From NCBI RefSeq assembly GCF_009905545.1, contig NZ_JAAALB010000039.1:1-58702 (forward strand): DNA of 58,702 nucleotides, written 5' to 3'. Positions 36,366 through 45,400 of the stretch are shown here, in pieces. Each line of letters opens with the position of its first letter. Position 1 is the first letter of the stretch. The translations under genes and the position numbers were made by a program. The notes beneath the pieces are model-generated. The model was not told the DNA's origin. It was given only the letters and a program-made list of their open reading frames with translations, and searched no databases. Source of the DNA: Cellulophaga sp. BC115SP. Its GTDB lineage: Bacteria > Bacteroidota > Bacteroidia > Cytophagales > Spirosomataceae.

Positions 36366-36399
36366 TTTGAGGAATATTAAGAAAGTCTTGATAGTTTTG
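36366..36399 (+). promoter_or_regulatory. Bacteroidota-type promoter of the DUF4494 gene
   Basis: TTTG at 36366-36369 and TAGTTTTG at 36392-36399 fit the -33/-7 boxes (TTTG and TAnnTTTG) with 22 bp between, inside the usual range. The start codon is 26 bp further on. Confidence 0.65.
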
Positions 36400-36425
36400 C
36401 AGGCATAAAATAAAACAGATTAATT

Positions 36426-36929
36426 ATGGCAACTTGGTATTTGGCCAAAATTCGTTACCAGAGAGAGGACGAGGCAGGCTCATTAAAAACCATCAACGAA
36501 GCGTATTTGATTGATGCAGTATCTTACACCGACGCAGAGGCTAGAGTTTTTGAGATTGTGGCCAGCAATACACCCGAATTTCAAATTACAAACCTTACAA
36601 AAATGAAACTAAGTGAGGTGTTTTTTGAAGACAACAATGCCGAAACTTGGTTTAAAGCAAAAGTGCAGTATATTTCTTTTGATGAGAAATCTCAAAAAGA
36701 GAAAAAAACGGCTCACATGATGCTAATCAATGCCAACGACCCAGGTGAAGTTTATACTTTACTAAAAAAGAATTTGGGCAACCTCAACGATTACCAGATT
36801 ACTGATATTAATATTACAACGATCTTGGAAGTATGTCCTTATGAGCCAGAAAACGAAATGCTCAAAAAAGGCAATTTTCGTCCAGTAGCAGAGGTATTGG
36901 CGGAGCAAGAAGCTAATCAACAGTCCTAA
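36426..36929 (+). CDS. DUF4494 domain protein
   Basis: 167-residue cytoplasmic protein of a family known almost only in Bacteroidota. Characteristic opening TWYLAKIRYQREDE, then EAYLIDAVSYTDAEARVFE, and AETWFKAKVQYISFDEKS in the middle. The function is unknown. It has its own promoter and terminator and lies upstream of the PolX-like gene in the same direction. Confidence 0.9.
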   Translation: MATWYLAKIRYQREDEAGSLKTINEAYLIDAVSYTDAEARVFEIVASNTPEFQITNLTKMKLSEVFFEDNNAETWFKAKVQYISFDEKSQKEKKTAHMMLINANDPGEVYTLLKKNLGNLNDYQITDINITTILEVCPYEPENEMLKKGNFRPVAEVLAEQEANQQS

Positions 36930-36949
36930 TACTTTGAGAAAATTCTGAT

Positions 36950-36988
36950 AAAAGGGTACATACACAATCGCTGTTTTGTACCCTTTTT
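36950..36988 (+). terminator. Terminator of the DUF4494 gene
   Basis: Arms AAAAGGGTACA (36950-36960) and TGTACCCTTTT (36977-36987), then T, 21 bp after the stop codon. Confidence 0.88.
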
Positions 36989-37081
36989 GCTATTTTTGAA
37001 AAGAAGTAACGTGCTTGCCAACGCCCTTAAATGAGGTGTAGTACAACAACTCTATTTCCTTGCGCTTTTAAATTTTACGAT

Positions 37082-38767
37082 ATGAACAATCAAGATATAC
37101 TGGACATTCTCGAACTAACCGTCAAGTTATTGGAACTTCACGACGAGAATGAATTTAAAATAAAAAACCTCAGCTTTGCTGTGCGTGCATTGGACAAAGC
37201 TACTGAGGACTTTATCACGACTCCCATAGCACAGTTGGCGGCTATCCAAGGAGTTGGGAAAAGCACTGCCTCTAAAATCGAAGAAATTCGTACTACAGGA
37301 CAACTTGCAGAGTTAAATGAGCTATTAAATAAAACTCCAGAAGGCATTTTGGAGATGTTCAAAATTAAAGGAATAGGTCCTAAAAAAGTGCGCATGATTT
37401 GGCAGGAATTGGGAATTACCGATACCCGTGAATTATTGCTAGCTTGTGAAAATGGTGAAGTAGCCAAACTCAAAGGTTTTGGGGACAAAATTCAAGAGAG
37501 TATTAAGCAATCTATTCTTTACAACCAGTCGAATTCGGGTAAATTAAGAATGGAAAAAGGACAAGAAATTGCCGATTTTATTCTCGATATTCTTGAGCCA
37601 GTTTTTGAACATGTCCAAATCGTAGGAGATATTCGTCGTAAAAATGAAGTGGTTGAGTCTATTCAATTGGTTGTGGGTCACGATCAACCTTGGGAGGTAC
37701 AACAATTACTCAATGCTACTCCTACCCTACAACAAAATGAAAAAGATTCGTCGCCATTTACTTGGCGTGGCAATATAGAAGGCAAACTGATTCCTATCGA
37801 AGTGATTATTTGTCCTGAAAAACAATTTATTAATCAAAGTTTTATATTCAGTGCTTCGCCAAAACATTTAGCCAAGCATCATCTTTATCAGACCGTTCAA
37901 AATCAGTCTTTTGACTCCGAAGAGGATATTTATGCCAAAGTGGGCATTCCATATATCATCCCTGAAATGCGTGAAGGTGCATTTGAGTTTGATTGGATTC
38001 AAAAACATCATAACGACCAACTCGTAACTTGGGACTCGCTCAAAGGTATTTTGCACAATCACTCTACCTATTCAGATGGTAAAAATACTTTGGCTGAGAT
38101 GGCCAATTATTGTCGTGAATTGGGCTTTGAGTATCTTGGCATTGCCGACCACTCCAAAACAGCGTCGTATGCACGTGGGCTCAACGAAGTCCGTGTGGCG
38201 GAACAACATGCCGAAATCGACCAGCTTAATGCACAATATACGCTAGGCGACAAACCTTTTAAAATTCTCAAAGGCATAGAATCCGATATTCTGGGAGATG
38301 GTTCTTTGGACTATGATGAGGAGGTTTTAAAAAGCTTTGATTATATCGTAGCATCGGTGCACCAAAACCTGAAAATGACTGAAGAAAAAGCCATGTATCG
38401 TTTGATAAAAGCCATAGAAAATCCTTATACAACGATTTTGGGGCACCCTACAGGACGATTGATATTATCAAGAGCAGGTTATCCTGTCGATCACTATAAA
38501 CTAATCGATGCTTGTGCTGCCAATGGTGTTGTGATTGAAATCAATGCAAGCCCTTATCGTTTGGATTTGGACTGGCGATATATTCAATATGCTTTGGAGA
38601 AAAACGTTAAGTTGTCTATTAATCCAGATGCTCACGAAAAAGAAGGGTATTTTGATATGCACTTTGGTGTTGCCAACGCCCGCAAAGGTGGCTTGACAGC
38701 AGATATGACTTTTAATGCAATGAGTATATCCGAAATGGAAGCGTATTTGAGGGGTAGAAAAAAGTAA
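37082..38767 (+). CDS. polX: PolX-family protein with PHP domain; polymerase site degenerate
   Basis: 561 residues from the ATG at 37082 (an upstream ATG at 37031 would add 17 unlikely residues). N-terminal helix-hairpin-helix domains (IQGVGKSTASKIEE, IKGIGPKKVRMIW), polymerase palm and fingers region, then a C-terminal PHP phosphoesterase domain. The PHP metal set is complete (HNHSTYSDG at 325-333, GIADHS, GIESDI, SVHQ, GHP and NPDAH). In the palm, GSxRRxxExxxDxD reads GDIRRKNEVVESIQ (182-195): both Asp are replaced (Ser193, Gln195), and the third site VDLRV reads IPIEV. It is probably a nuclease rather than a polymerase. Confidence 0.9.
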   Translation: MNNQDILDILELTVKLLELHDENEFKIKNLSFAVRALDKATEDFITTPIAQLAAIQGVGKSTASKIEEIRTTGQLAELNELLNKTPEGILEMFKIKGIGPKKVRMIWQELGITDTRELLLACENGEVAKLKGFGDKIQESIKQSILYNQSNSGKLRMEKGQEIADFILDILEPVFEHVQIVGDIRRKNEVVESIQLVVGHDQPWEVQQLLNATPTLQQNEKDSSPFTWRGNIEGKLIPIEVIICPEKQFINQSFIFSASPKHLAKHHLYQTVQNQSFDSEEDIYAKVGIPYIIPEMREGAFEFDWIQKHHNDQLVTWDSLKGILHNHSTYSDGKNTLAEMANYCRELGFEYLGIADHSKTASYARGLNEVRVAEQHAEIDQLNAQYTLGDKPFKILKGIESDILGDGSLDYDEEVLKSFDYIVASVHQNLKMTEEKAMYRLIKAIENPYTTILGHPTGRLILSRAGYPVDHYKLIDACAANGVVIEINASPYRLDLDWRYIQYALEKNVKLSINPDAHEKEGYFDMHFGVANARKGGLTADMTFNAMSISEMEAYLRGRKK

Positions 38768-38785
38768 ATGATTATGATATAAATA

Positions 38786-38912
38786 TGAAAAGCGTTCGAA
38801 AATAGGTTTTCGAACGCTTTTTTTGATACCGTATTTCTCCTGATACCTCTTTAGACACAAAACATTGCGTCTCTACAATTAAAAATAATTACCCATTCGC
38901 TCACTAAATTTA
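38786..38912. repeat. Dispersed palindromic repeat, copy C (partial)
   Basis: It keeps the central hairpin (AAAAGCGTTCGAAAA at 38788-38802 and its complement at 38807-38821), the small palindrome AGACACAAAACATTGCGTCT and the CACTAAATTTA tail. The left ATGAGTCAT terminus is missing. The hairpin plus T run to 38824 ends the polX transcript. Confidence 0.8.
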
Positions 38913-38916
38913 GCCT

Positions 38917-40314
38917 TTACGAATTCAATAAATAAACGCCTTTACCATCAGCATGATAGCGACGGGCTAGTGCGGGGATTCTTTTAAACAGTTTAGGAAC
39001 TAAATTCGCTTTGTCTATAATGACTTCTGGCGTATCTTTTTCAAAATTTCTCAAGATACTTATTACATTTTCGTAATTATCTAAATTCTCTAATTCATAT
39101 TTTGCCAAGTTCCAGTTAAGGTAAGGCGTGGCAGCATAGTTATCCAAGTATTCCTCCATACCATTTCCCAACACTAATACTTTTTTACTCTTGAAAGGAA
39201 AAGCACTATTACGCTTGATTTTCAAATTATTTAGCTTTGCAAAAGATTCATCGCTATCGTTTGCCCCTTGGAAATAGAAAAAAATCATTACTGATAAACT
39301 ACCCAAAAAGAGCATTTCGGCCATCCATGTTTTTTTGAAACTACTAAAAAAATTTGTTGCAAAAAATGCCAAAGCTGGCACAAAAATAATGAACTGCATT
39401 GGCGCCAAAAAGGGCATTAGTCCTATCGAAAGAAAACCTGTTAATCCCCAAAGCATCATCACTTGTTGACAACGAAGCTGAAAATTGACGAATCCTGTGG
39501 CATTAACCAATCTCAAAAAACCCAAAACAGCAAAAATAAATGGCAGAAACAACGTCGCCAATAACGTACGGAAGTCATTAAGATTATACTGGCGAATTTG
39601 GAATACAGATGAGATAAATATTTGGAAAAAATCATCGTAAGTACCATCCAAATAAAAGAATAGTCCAGTCAAAAATAAAGGGAACAAGAAACCAAATATA
39701 GCCAATGAATGCTGACGCAATGTAGCACCACTAAAGAACAATAATGAAGCAATTGCCCACAAAATAAAAACACCAGCAGGAGGATAAAACAATGTGGCCA
39801 CCCCAATCAAAAAGCCAATTTCAAACACTTCATCGGTAGCCTCTAGTCGGTTAACTTGCTTAACAATTGTCCCGAAAGCTAGCAACAAAAAACTAGTGCC
39901 CATCAACACGGGTGATAGCGTAGCGCAGTCAATCGAGATATTTAAAAAGATTACATACATCAAACCAGGCAAATAGGTTCTTTTGGGGAAAATATCTCTA
40001 TTGTTAATCACCACATTGAAATATATTACCTGAAAAGCAGCTACAAAAAAGGCTAGAAATTGATACGCAAATTGAGAACGACCAACAATACTATCAATTC
40101 CTGCATATACCATAGCAGAGAACGGCGCGGTATTATCCCAAATATCTGAGTACATTACAAAACCTTTATTGATTTGCTCGCCGACTAGCATCCACTGTAA
40201 TTCAGGAATCAGTTCAGGCGAACCGTACAAGAATATATGAATACGAGATATGATTAGTAAAATCAATAAACTAAATATTTGATAGAGGGCATTCACCCTG
40301 AAAAAACTTAACAT
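38917..40314 (-). CDS. Polytopic membrane protein, GT-C glycosyltransferase-like
   Basis: 465 residues with about nine to eleven membrane helices and a soluble C-terminal domain of about 100 residues (from KSKKVLVLGNGMEEYL). The first outer loop carries GEQINKGFVMYSDIWDNTAPF, which resembles the Asp-containing loop of GT-C enzymes (pattern G..lY.DiwdxxpP). A lipid-linked sugar transferase is thus possible, but no GT-C family was firmly matched, and DUF6427-type proteins are an alternative. Minus-strand single gene facing polX across repeat copy C. Confidence 0.7.
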   Translation of the reverse strand: MLSFFRVNALYQIFSLLILLIISRIHIFLYGSPELIPELQWMLVGEQINKGFVMYSDIWDNTAPFSAMVYAGIDSIVGRSQFAYQFLAFFVAAFQVIYFNVVINNRDIFPKRTYLPGLMYVIFLNISIDCATLSPVLMGTSFLLLAFGTIVKQVNRLEATDEVFEIGFLIGVATLFYPPAGVFILWAIASLLFFSGATLRQHSLAIFGFLFPLFLTGLFFYLDGTYDDFFQIFISSVFQIRQYNLNDFRTLLATLFLPFIFAVLGFLRLVNATGFVNFQLRCQQVMMLWGLTGFLSIGLMPFLAPMQFIIFVPALAFFATNFFSSFKKTWMAEMLFLGSLSVMIFFYFQGANDSDESFAKLNNLKIKRNSAFPFKSKKVLVLGNGMEEYLDNYAATPYLNWNLAKYELENLDNYENVISILRNFEKDTPEVIIDKANLVPKLFKRIPALARRYHADGKGVYLLNS

Positions 40315-40489
40315 AACTGTTACTTTAATTAAAAGGTATTTTTCACGAAATTACGGTTAATCAAATTAAATTCCCGAAATTTGCATTAATATTACAATAG
40401 CACCCTCAGAAAATCGCTATGATAACCAGTGCTATTGGTTTATTTATTCATAGATGGCAATATATGCCGATTTGTAAAGACTAGCGGAA

Positions 40490-40870
40490 ATGGATTCGAA
40501 AAGACAACAAAAATTTTCTCGTCAGATTCAAAAAGATTTGAGCGAGATTTTTCAAAAAGATATGCGTAGTGCTTTTGGTAATGCTTTCATCACGATCACC
40601 GATGTAAAAGTAACACCAGATTTGTCTATTGCCCGTATCTACTTGAGCTTCATGCTTGCCAACGATAAACAAGGTTTGATGCAGGAGATTCGTGAAAAAA
40701 CGAAACAAATCAGGGGAGTTTTGGGACAACGTATCCGTCACCAAGCTCGTATTATTCCTGATTTGGAGTTCTTTTTGGATGATACCGCCGAATATGCTGC
40801 CAAAATGGATCGTTTAATTTCAAGCTTAGACATTCCACCTTTGAAAGAAGGAGAAGAAATTGAGGATTAA
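40490..40870 (+). CDS. rbfA: 30S ribosome-binding factor A
   Basis: 126 residues, normal length for RbfA. KH-like fold: DSKRQQKFSRQIQKDLSEIFQ at the start, ITITDVKVTPDLSIARIYLS in the middle, and RHQARIIPDLEFFLDDTAEYAAKMDRLI, the family signature, near the C-terminus. It binds immature 30S subunits and helps 16S 5' end maturation and cold growth. A LolE-type permease follows after 131 bp in the same direction. Confidence 0.95.
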   Translation: MDSKRQQKFSRQIQKDLSEIFQKDMRSAFGNAFITITDVKVTPDLSIARIYLSFMLANDKQGLMQEIREKTKQIRGVLGQRIRHQARIIPDLEFFLDDTAEYAAKMDRLISSLDIPPLKEGEEIED

Positions 40871-41001
40871 TATTGGATTGCACCAATAGGAAGTGAAGAA
40901 TTTAGGTTTGAAACGTAATCTCATTTACGTTTCATTTCCTTCACTTTTATACTCATTGCTTCTTATATATTTGTTTATCTTATCTCCAAGAGCTCCCTAT
41001 C

Positions 41002-42210
41002 ATGAATTTGCCTTTCTTTGTTGCGAAACGATATTTCATTGCTCGAAAAAAGACTTCCTTTATTTCCCTTATTTCTTGGATTTCAATGCTCGGCGTTTGC
41101 GTTGGTACAATGGCATTGGTGATTGTTTTATCGGTGTTTAATGGATTAGAAGCTTTCCAAAAAGGTCTTTTCCGAACTTTTGATGCAGAATTAAAAATCA
41201 GTGCTAAAAAAGGGAAAAACTTTCCATGTACTCCTGCCTTTCTTGCCAAAATTCAAGCGGTAGATGGTGTAAGCACTATTACACAAGTTATTCAAGAAAG
41301 TGCCCTCATTAGGTATAAAGAAGCCCAAATGGTAGTAACGTTAAAAGGTGTTGATGACAATTTTCTCAAACAACAACGCCTCAAATCGAGCATTATTGAC
41401 GGTGAATTAAAATTGGGCGGTCAAGGTATCTCTTATGCAGTGGTTGGCTCTGGGGTAGCTTTTACACTAGGGGTTGATGTAGACGCATTTTATCCACTCG
41501 AAACATGGTATCCACGCAATAATCATAGTAAAACCATCGATTTTAATTCGACAGACGCATTTAATCGTTTAAACTTATTACCAACAGGTATTTTTGCCAT
41601 CGAGCAAGAATATGACAATAATTTTGTGTTTGTGCCACTTAGTTTTGCCCAAGAGCTGTTCGAATATGGCAACCAACGTACTTCTCTAGAAATCCAAGTA
41701 AAAGACCCTAAACAGATCCCTCAAATCCAGAGTAAGATTCAGGATTTATTAGGAGAAAGTTTTGTCGTACAAAACCAAGACGAGCAACACGCCAGTCTAT
41801 TACGTGCTATCAAAATCGAAAAACTTTTTGTATTTCTTACTCTGTCATTTATCATAGGAATTGCCAGCTTTAATATCTTTTTCTCACTTTCAATGTTGGC
41901 TATTGAGAAAAAACCAGATGTTAAAACCCTTCGTGCTATGGGCGCATCAAAAAGTGTAATTAAGCGAATTTTCTTATATGAAGGTGCTATTGTGGCGTTT
42001 AGTGGTGCTTTGGTAGGCTTGATTTTAGGTTTTACCATTTGTTGGCTTCAGAAAGTATATGGTTTTGTTTCAATGGGAATCGTAGGTTCTTTAGTAGATG
42101 CCTATCCTGTAGAAATGCGCTTCAATGATTTCTTTTTTACCGCAGTTGTCGTAATTATCATGACCCTTGTAGCATCGTACTTCCCTGCCAAGCGTGCAGT
42201 GAAGTTTTAA
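41002..42210 (+). CDS. FtsX/LolE-type ABC transporter permease
   Basis: 402 residues: an N-terminal membrane helix (SLISWISMLGVCVGTMALVIVLSVFNG), a large periplasmic MacB-like domain (about 55-265), then three membrane helices, with DVKTLRAMGASKSVIKRIF as the cytosolic coupling loop near 310-330. This is the LolC/LolE lipoprotein-release architecture. An ATPase partner (LolD) is not adjacent, so it must be supplied from elsewhere. It follows rbfA and ends at a repeat-borne terminator. Confidence 0.9.
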   Translation: MNLPFFVAKRYFIARKKTSFISLISWISMLGVCVGTMALVIVLSVFNGLEAFQKGLFRTFDAELKISAKKGKNFPCTPAFLAKIQAVDGVSTITQVIQESALIRYKEAQMVVTLKGVDDNFLKQQRLKSSIIDGELKLGGQGISYAVVGSGVAFTLGVDVDAFYPLETWYPRNNHSKTIDFNSTDAFNRLNLLPTGIFAIEQEYDNNFVFVPLSFAQELFEYGNQRTSLEIQVKDPKQIPQIQSKIQDLLGESFVVQNQDEQHASLLRAIKIEKLFVFLTLSFIIGIASFNIFFSLSMLAIEKKPDVKTLRAMGASKSVIKRIFLYEGAIVAFSGALVGLILGFTICWLQKVYGFVSMGIVGSLVDAYPVEMRFNDFFFTAVVVIIMTLVASYFPAKRAVKF

Positions 42211-42234
42211 TTACCTTATGGCTAGATATTAAAA

Positions 42235-42424
42235 CATAAGTCATCCAGAATTTTAGCATAAAGGTTATTATCCAACTTTTTATGAAAAAAGCGGTCGGAA
42301 AAACAATTTCCGACCGCTTTTTTGATACGAGATACAACTCGGCTTTAGACGCAATCATTGCGTCTCTACAGCTAAAATATAGACTTTAAAATAATCGCTA
42401 ACTCAATCAACACTCACTCATTGA
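42235..42424. repeat. Dispersed palindromic repeat, copy D
   Basis: Left end ATAAGTCATCCAGAATTTTA, central hairpin AAAAAAGCGGTCGGAAA/TTTCCGACCGCTTTTTT (42285-42323), small palindrome AGACGCAATCATTGCGTCT (42347-42365, identical to copy A) and a tail with CACTCACTCATT. The right ATGACTCAT end is missing, just where the helicase stop codon begins. The hairpin serves the convergent permease and helicase genes as a terminator. Confidence 0.85.
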
Positions 42425-42427
42425 AAA

Positions 42428-45400
42428 CTATATTTCTCTAATCAAGGCCAATAACTCCTCAGCTGATAATTTACCACTTCCTTCAGTACCTTCAAGCAAA
42501 CTATCTGCCAAATCCCTTTTCGTTTCATGAAGTTTCAATATTTTGGACTCAACGGTATCTTCTGTAACCAACCTATATACCGTTACTGGGCGTTGCTGAC
42601 CAATACGGTGCGCACGGTCGGTTGCTTGGTCTTCTACGGCAGGATTCCACCACGGATCGAGGTGAATCACATAATCGGCTGCTGTCAAATTTAGCCCTAC
42701 TCCACCAGCTTTTAAACTAATCAAAAATACATCGCCAGTTCCCTTCTGGAAAGCATCAATGCTCTCTTGTCGTTTGTTGGCAGGCGTACTGCCATCTAAG
42801 TATTGATAAGCAATGCCATTTTCTGTGAGATATTGTTTGATAATCTCTAGGTGTTTTACAAACTGGCTAAAGACTAATGCTCTATGATTATTTTCACGAA
42901 GTTCTTCGAGTATTTCAACAAAAGCTTCGAGCTTCGAACTACCAATTGGTACGTCTTCATTGACTAATTTTGGATTACAACACGCCAATCTGAGTTTTGT
43001 CAATTCGGCAAGAATCTTAAATCGTTTATCCTGACCTTCTTCTTCACTGGTTAATCTTTCAAGAGCCGACTGTCTCAAAGACTCATAAAATGAGCGTTCC
43101 TCAACAGACATTTCGATATTCAATACAATTTCTGTTTTGGCAGGAAGATCATCTAACACCTGATTTTTACGTCTTCTGAGGATAAAAGGTTTTACGACTT
43201 TCTGTAACGCCTTTTGGGCATCTTTATCTTGGTATCTTTCAATTGGATTTGAGAATTTCTCTTGAAAACTATCATGGCTTCCCAATAGGCTTGGATTAAG
43301 GAATCTGAACAAATTCCAGAGTTCGCCCAAATGATTTTCGACAGGTGTACCTGTTGTTGCAATCTTAAAATCACCGTCCAATGCCATAACAACTTTTGAG
43401 CGCTTAGTGGCTTTATTTTTGATAGCCTGCGCTTCGTCGAGCAAAATAGTCGCAAATTTCTTTTTCGTAAAAAGCGCTTCTTCACTTTGCAATAAGCCAT
43501 AGCTTGTAATTACAATATCAAATGTACCTGCATTTTCAAGCATTTCTGCTCTATTGCTTGCCGTTGCGAAGGTCAGTACATTGAGTGTTGGTGCAAACTT
43601 TAGCGCTTCGGACTCCCAATTTCGACAAACACTTACGGGTGCTATCACCAGTGCTGGTCCGAGTTCGGCGCGCTTGAGTAACAATGCCAAAGATTGTACC
43701 GTTTTACCCAAACCCATATCATCCGCCAAACACGCCCCTACTCCCCATTCAGACAAGCGAGCGAGCCATTGATAACCCTCTAACTGATAAGGTCTTAGTT
43801 GAGCCTCAAACGTTTTGGGCACTTCATAGGTTGTGTCACGAATTTTCTTGATACGCTTCAAATTTTCAAGCCAAGCTTTATCGGCTTTGAAACTATCTAA
43901 ATCATTCGATAAATCTTCGACAGTTTCTGACAAAAGCATATTACCGCGCATTTTGTTGTCCAATATACGGTTCATCAACTGTAATTGTTTACGAAGCTTT
44001 TCGGTAATAGCAATAAATTGCCCTTCTGATAATTCTATAAAATTGGCATTCGTATCGAGTTTTTCCAAAATATCTCGAAGCGACAGCACCAACTTATCAT
44101 CTAATTTTGCCTCGCCAGATACCTCAAACCAATCGGTTTGGCTTTTGAGCTTAAGCGATAAATTTTGGGTATTAATTTCTCCTAAATAATTCATTTTCTG
44201 ACCTTTTGGCCATTCTATGACTAATTTACCTTGTTTGAATGGTTCAGCCATTTCTTGTAAGATAGTCAAACAATCATTAGGCGAATCAACTGTCCATTGG
44301 TTATTCCCACTTTCAAACATTCCCAATGTTGGGCATTGTTCTATTATAGCCTCATAATTTTTGCGTTCTTTCTTCAGATTTCGCTTGAGTTGTACTCGAA
44401 CATCATCAACCGTAGAAACGAGGGTTTCGGAACCCTTGCCTACAGGCAAAAACATGGCTTTTTTACTAGAAGGTTTGATAAAAAACTCTATTAAAAACCC
44501 ATCATTTTGTGGATTAATCAGGGCATATATCCTATCATCGGCATCCAAAATAGGTAATGATTCAAACTGTTCTTCTAAATCACTTTGAATGACCACTTTT
44601 TTAGAAATCAACTCCAATGATTTCAATAGTTCAGTCTTCGCTTCGATAGGAACTTCCAAATTATTATTCCCGAACGCATTCTTAATGGCCACATGCGCAG
44701 GTGTTATTTCGACAAGTTTATAATGATTAGGCGTTTGCTTAATCAGCCTTATACCAGAACCCTCTATTTTCTCATCAAATTTTACCGTTAGCTTGGATTT
44801 CGTACTTTTTACTTGAAGTATCACCTCGCCTTTGGATAGCGTAAATGGAATCATCTCAGCACCTTTTTGTAGATACAAATGAGGATGATCACAGAGTAAC
44901 TTGTAAGCTTCGGAGGAATTAATTACGTATTGGCTAGAATTATATCTCCAATCATTATAGCTATTTTGAACGCTAATGCTCTTTTGAATAACCAATTTAT
45001 CCTGTTCGGTCAAATAATCTAACTCGTCATTGTACAATCTCTTGAGTGCCACTTTTCTTCCTACCGACCAAGTACCATTTTTTTGTAATTTTTGTTCAAT
45101 TGGCCAAACTTCATCAAAGTGTAAATCTATCCCCCAAGCCAGACGTACGTTTGATTTTTCATTAGTACTTGTAACTCCACCAATTGAATCTGCTACTTTT
45201 TGTAAGAGTAACAATGCCCGTTGCCAGTCCTCTTGCTCTGCCAAAAGATTACCCAAAATTGTGGTACCTATCTGTTCTTTTAAGAACGTTAATCTTTCTT
45301 CATTAGCTTGTGTATGTTTTTCTTCTTCTCTTTTCGCAATGGCATTTAACACTTCGGCCTCAATCACTATATAATTATTGGAAGTCAGGTATGGTAGGGC

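Noticed and set aside
38786-38912. Treating repeat copy C as only a polX terminator
   Set aside because: The AGACACAAAACATTGCGTCT palindrome and the tail recur with copies A and D, so it belongs to the repeat family.
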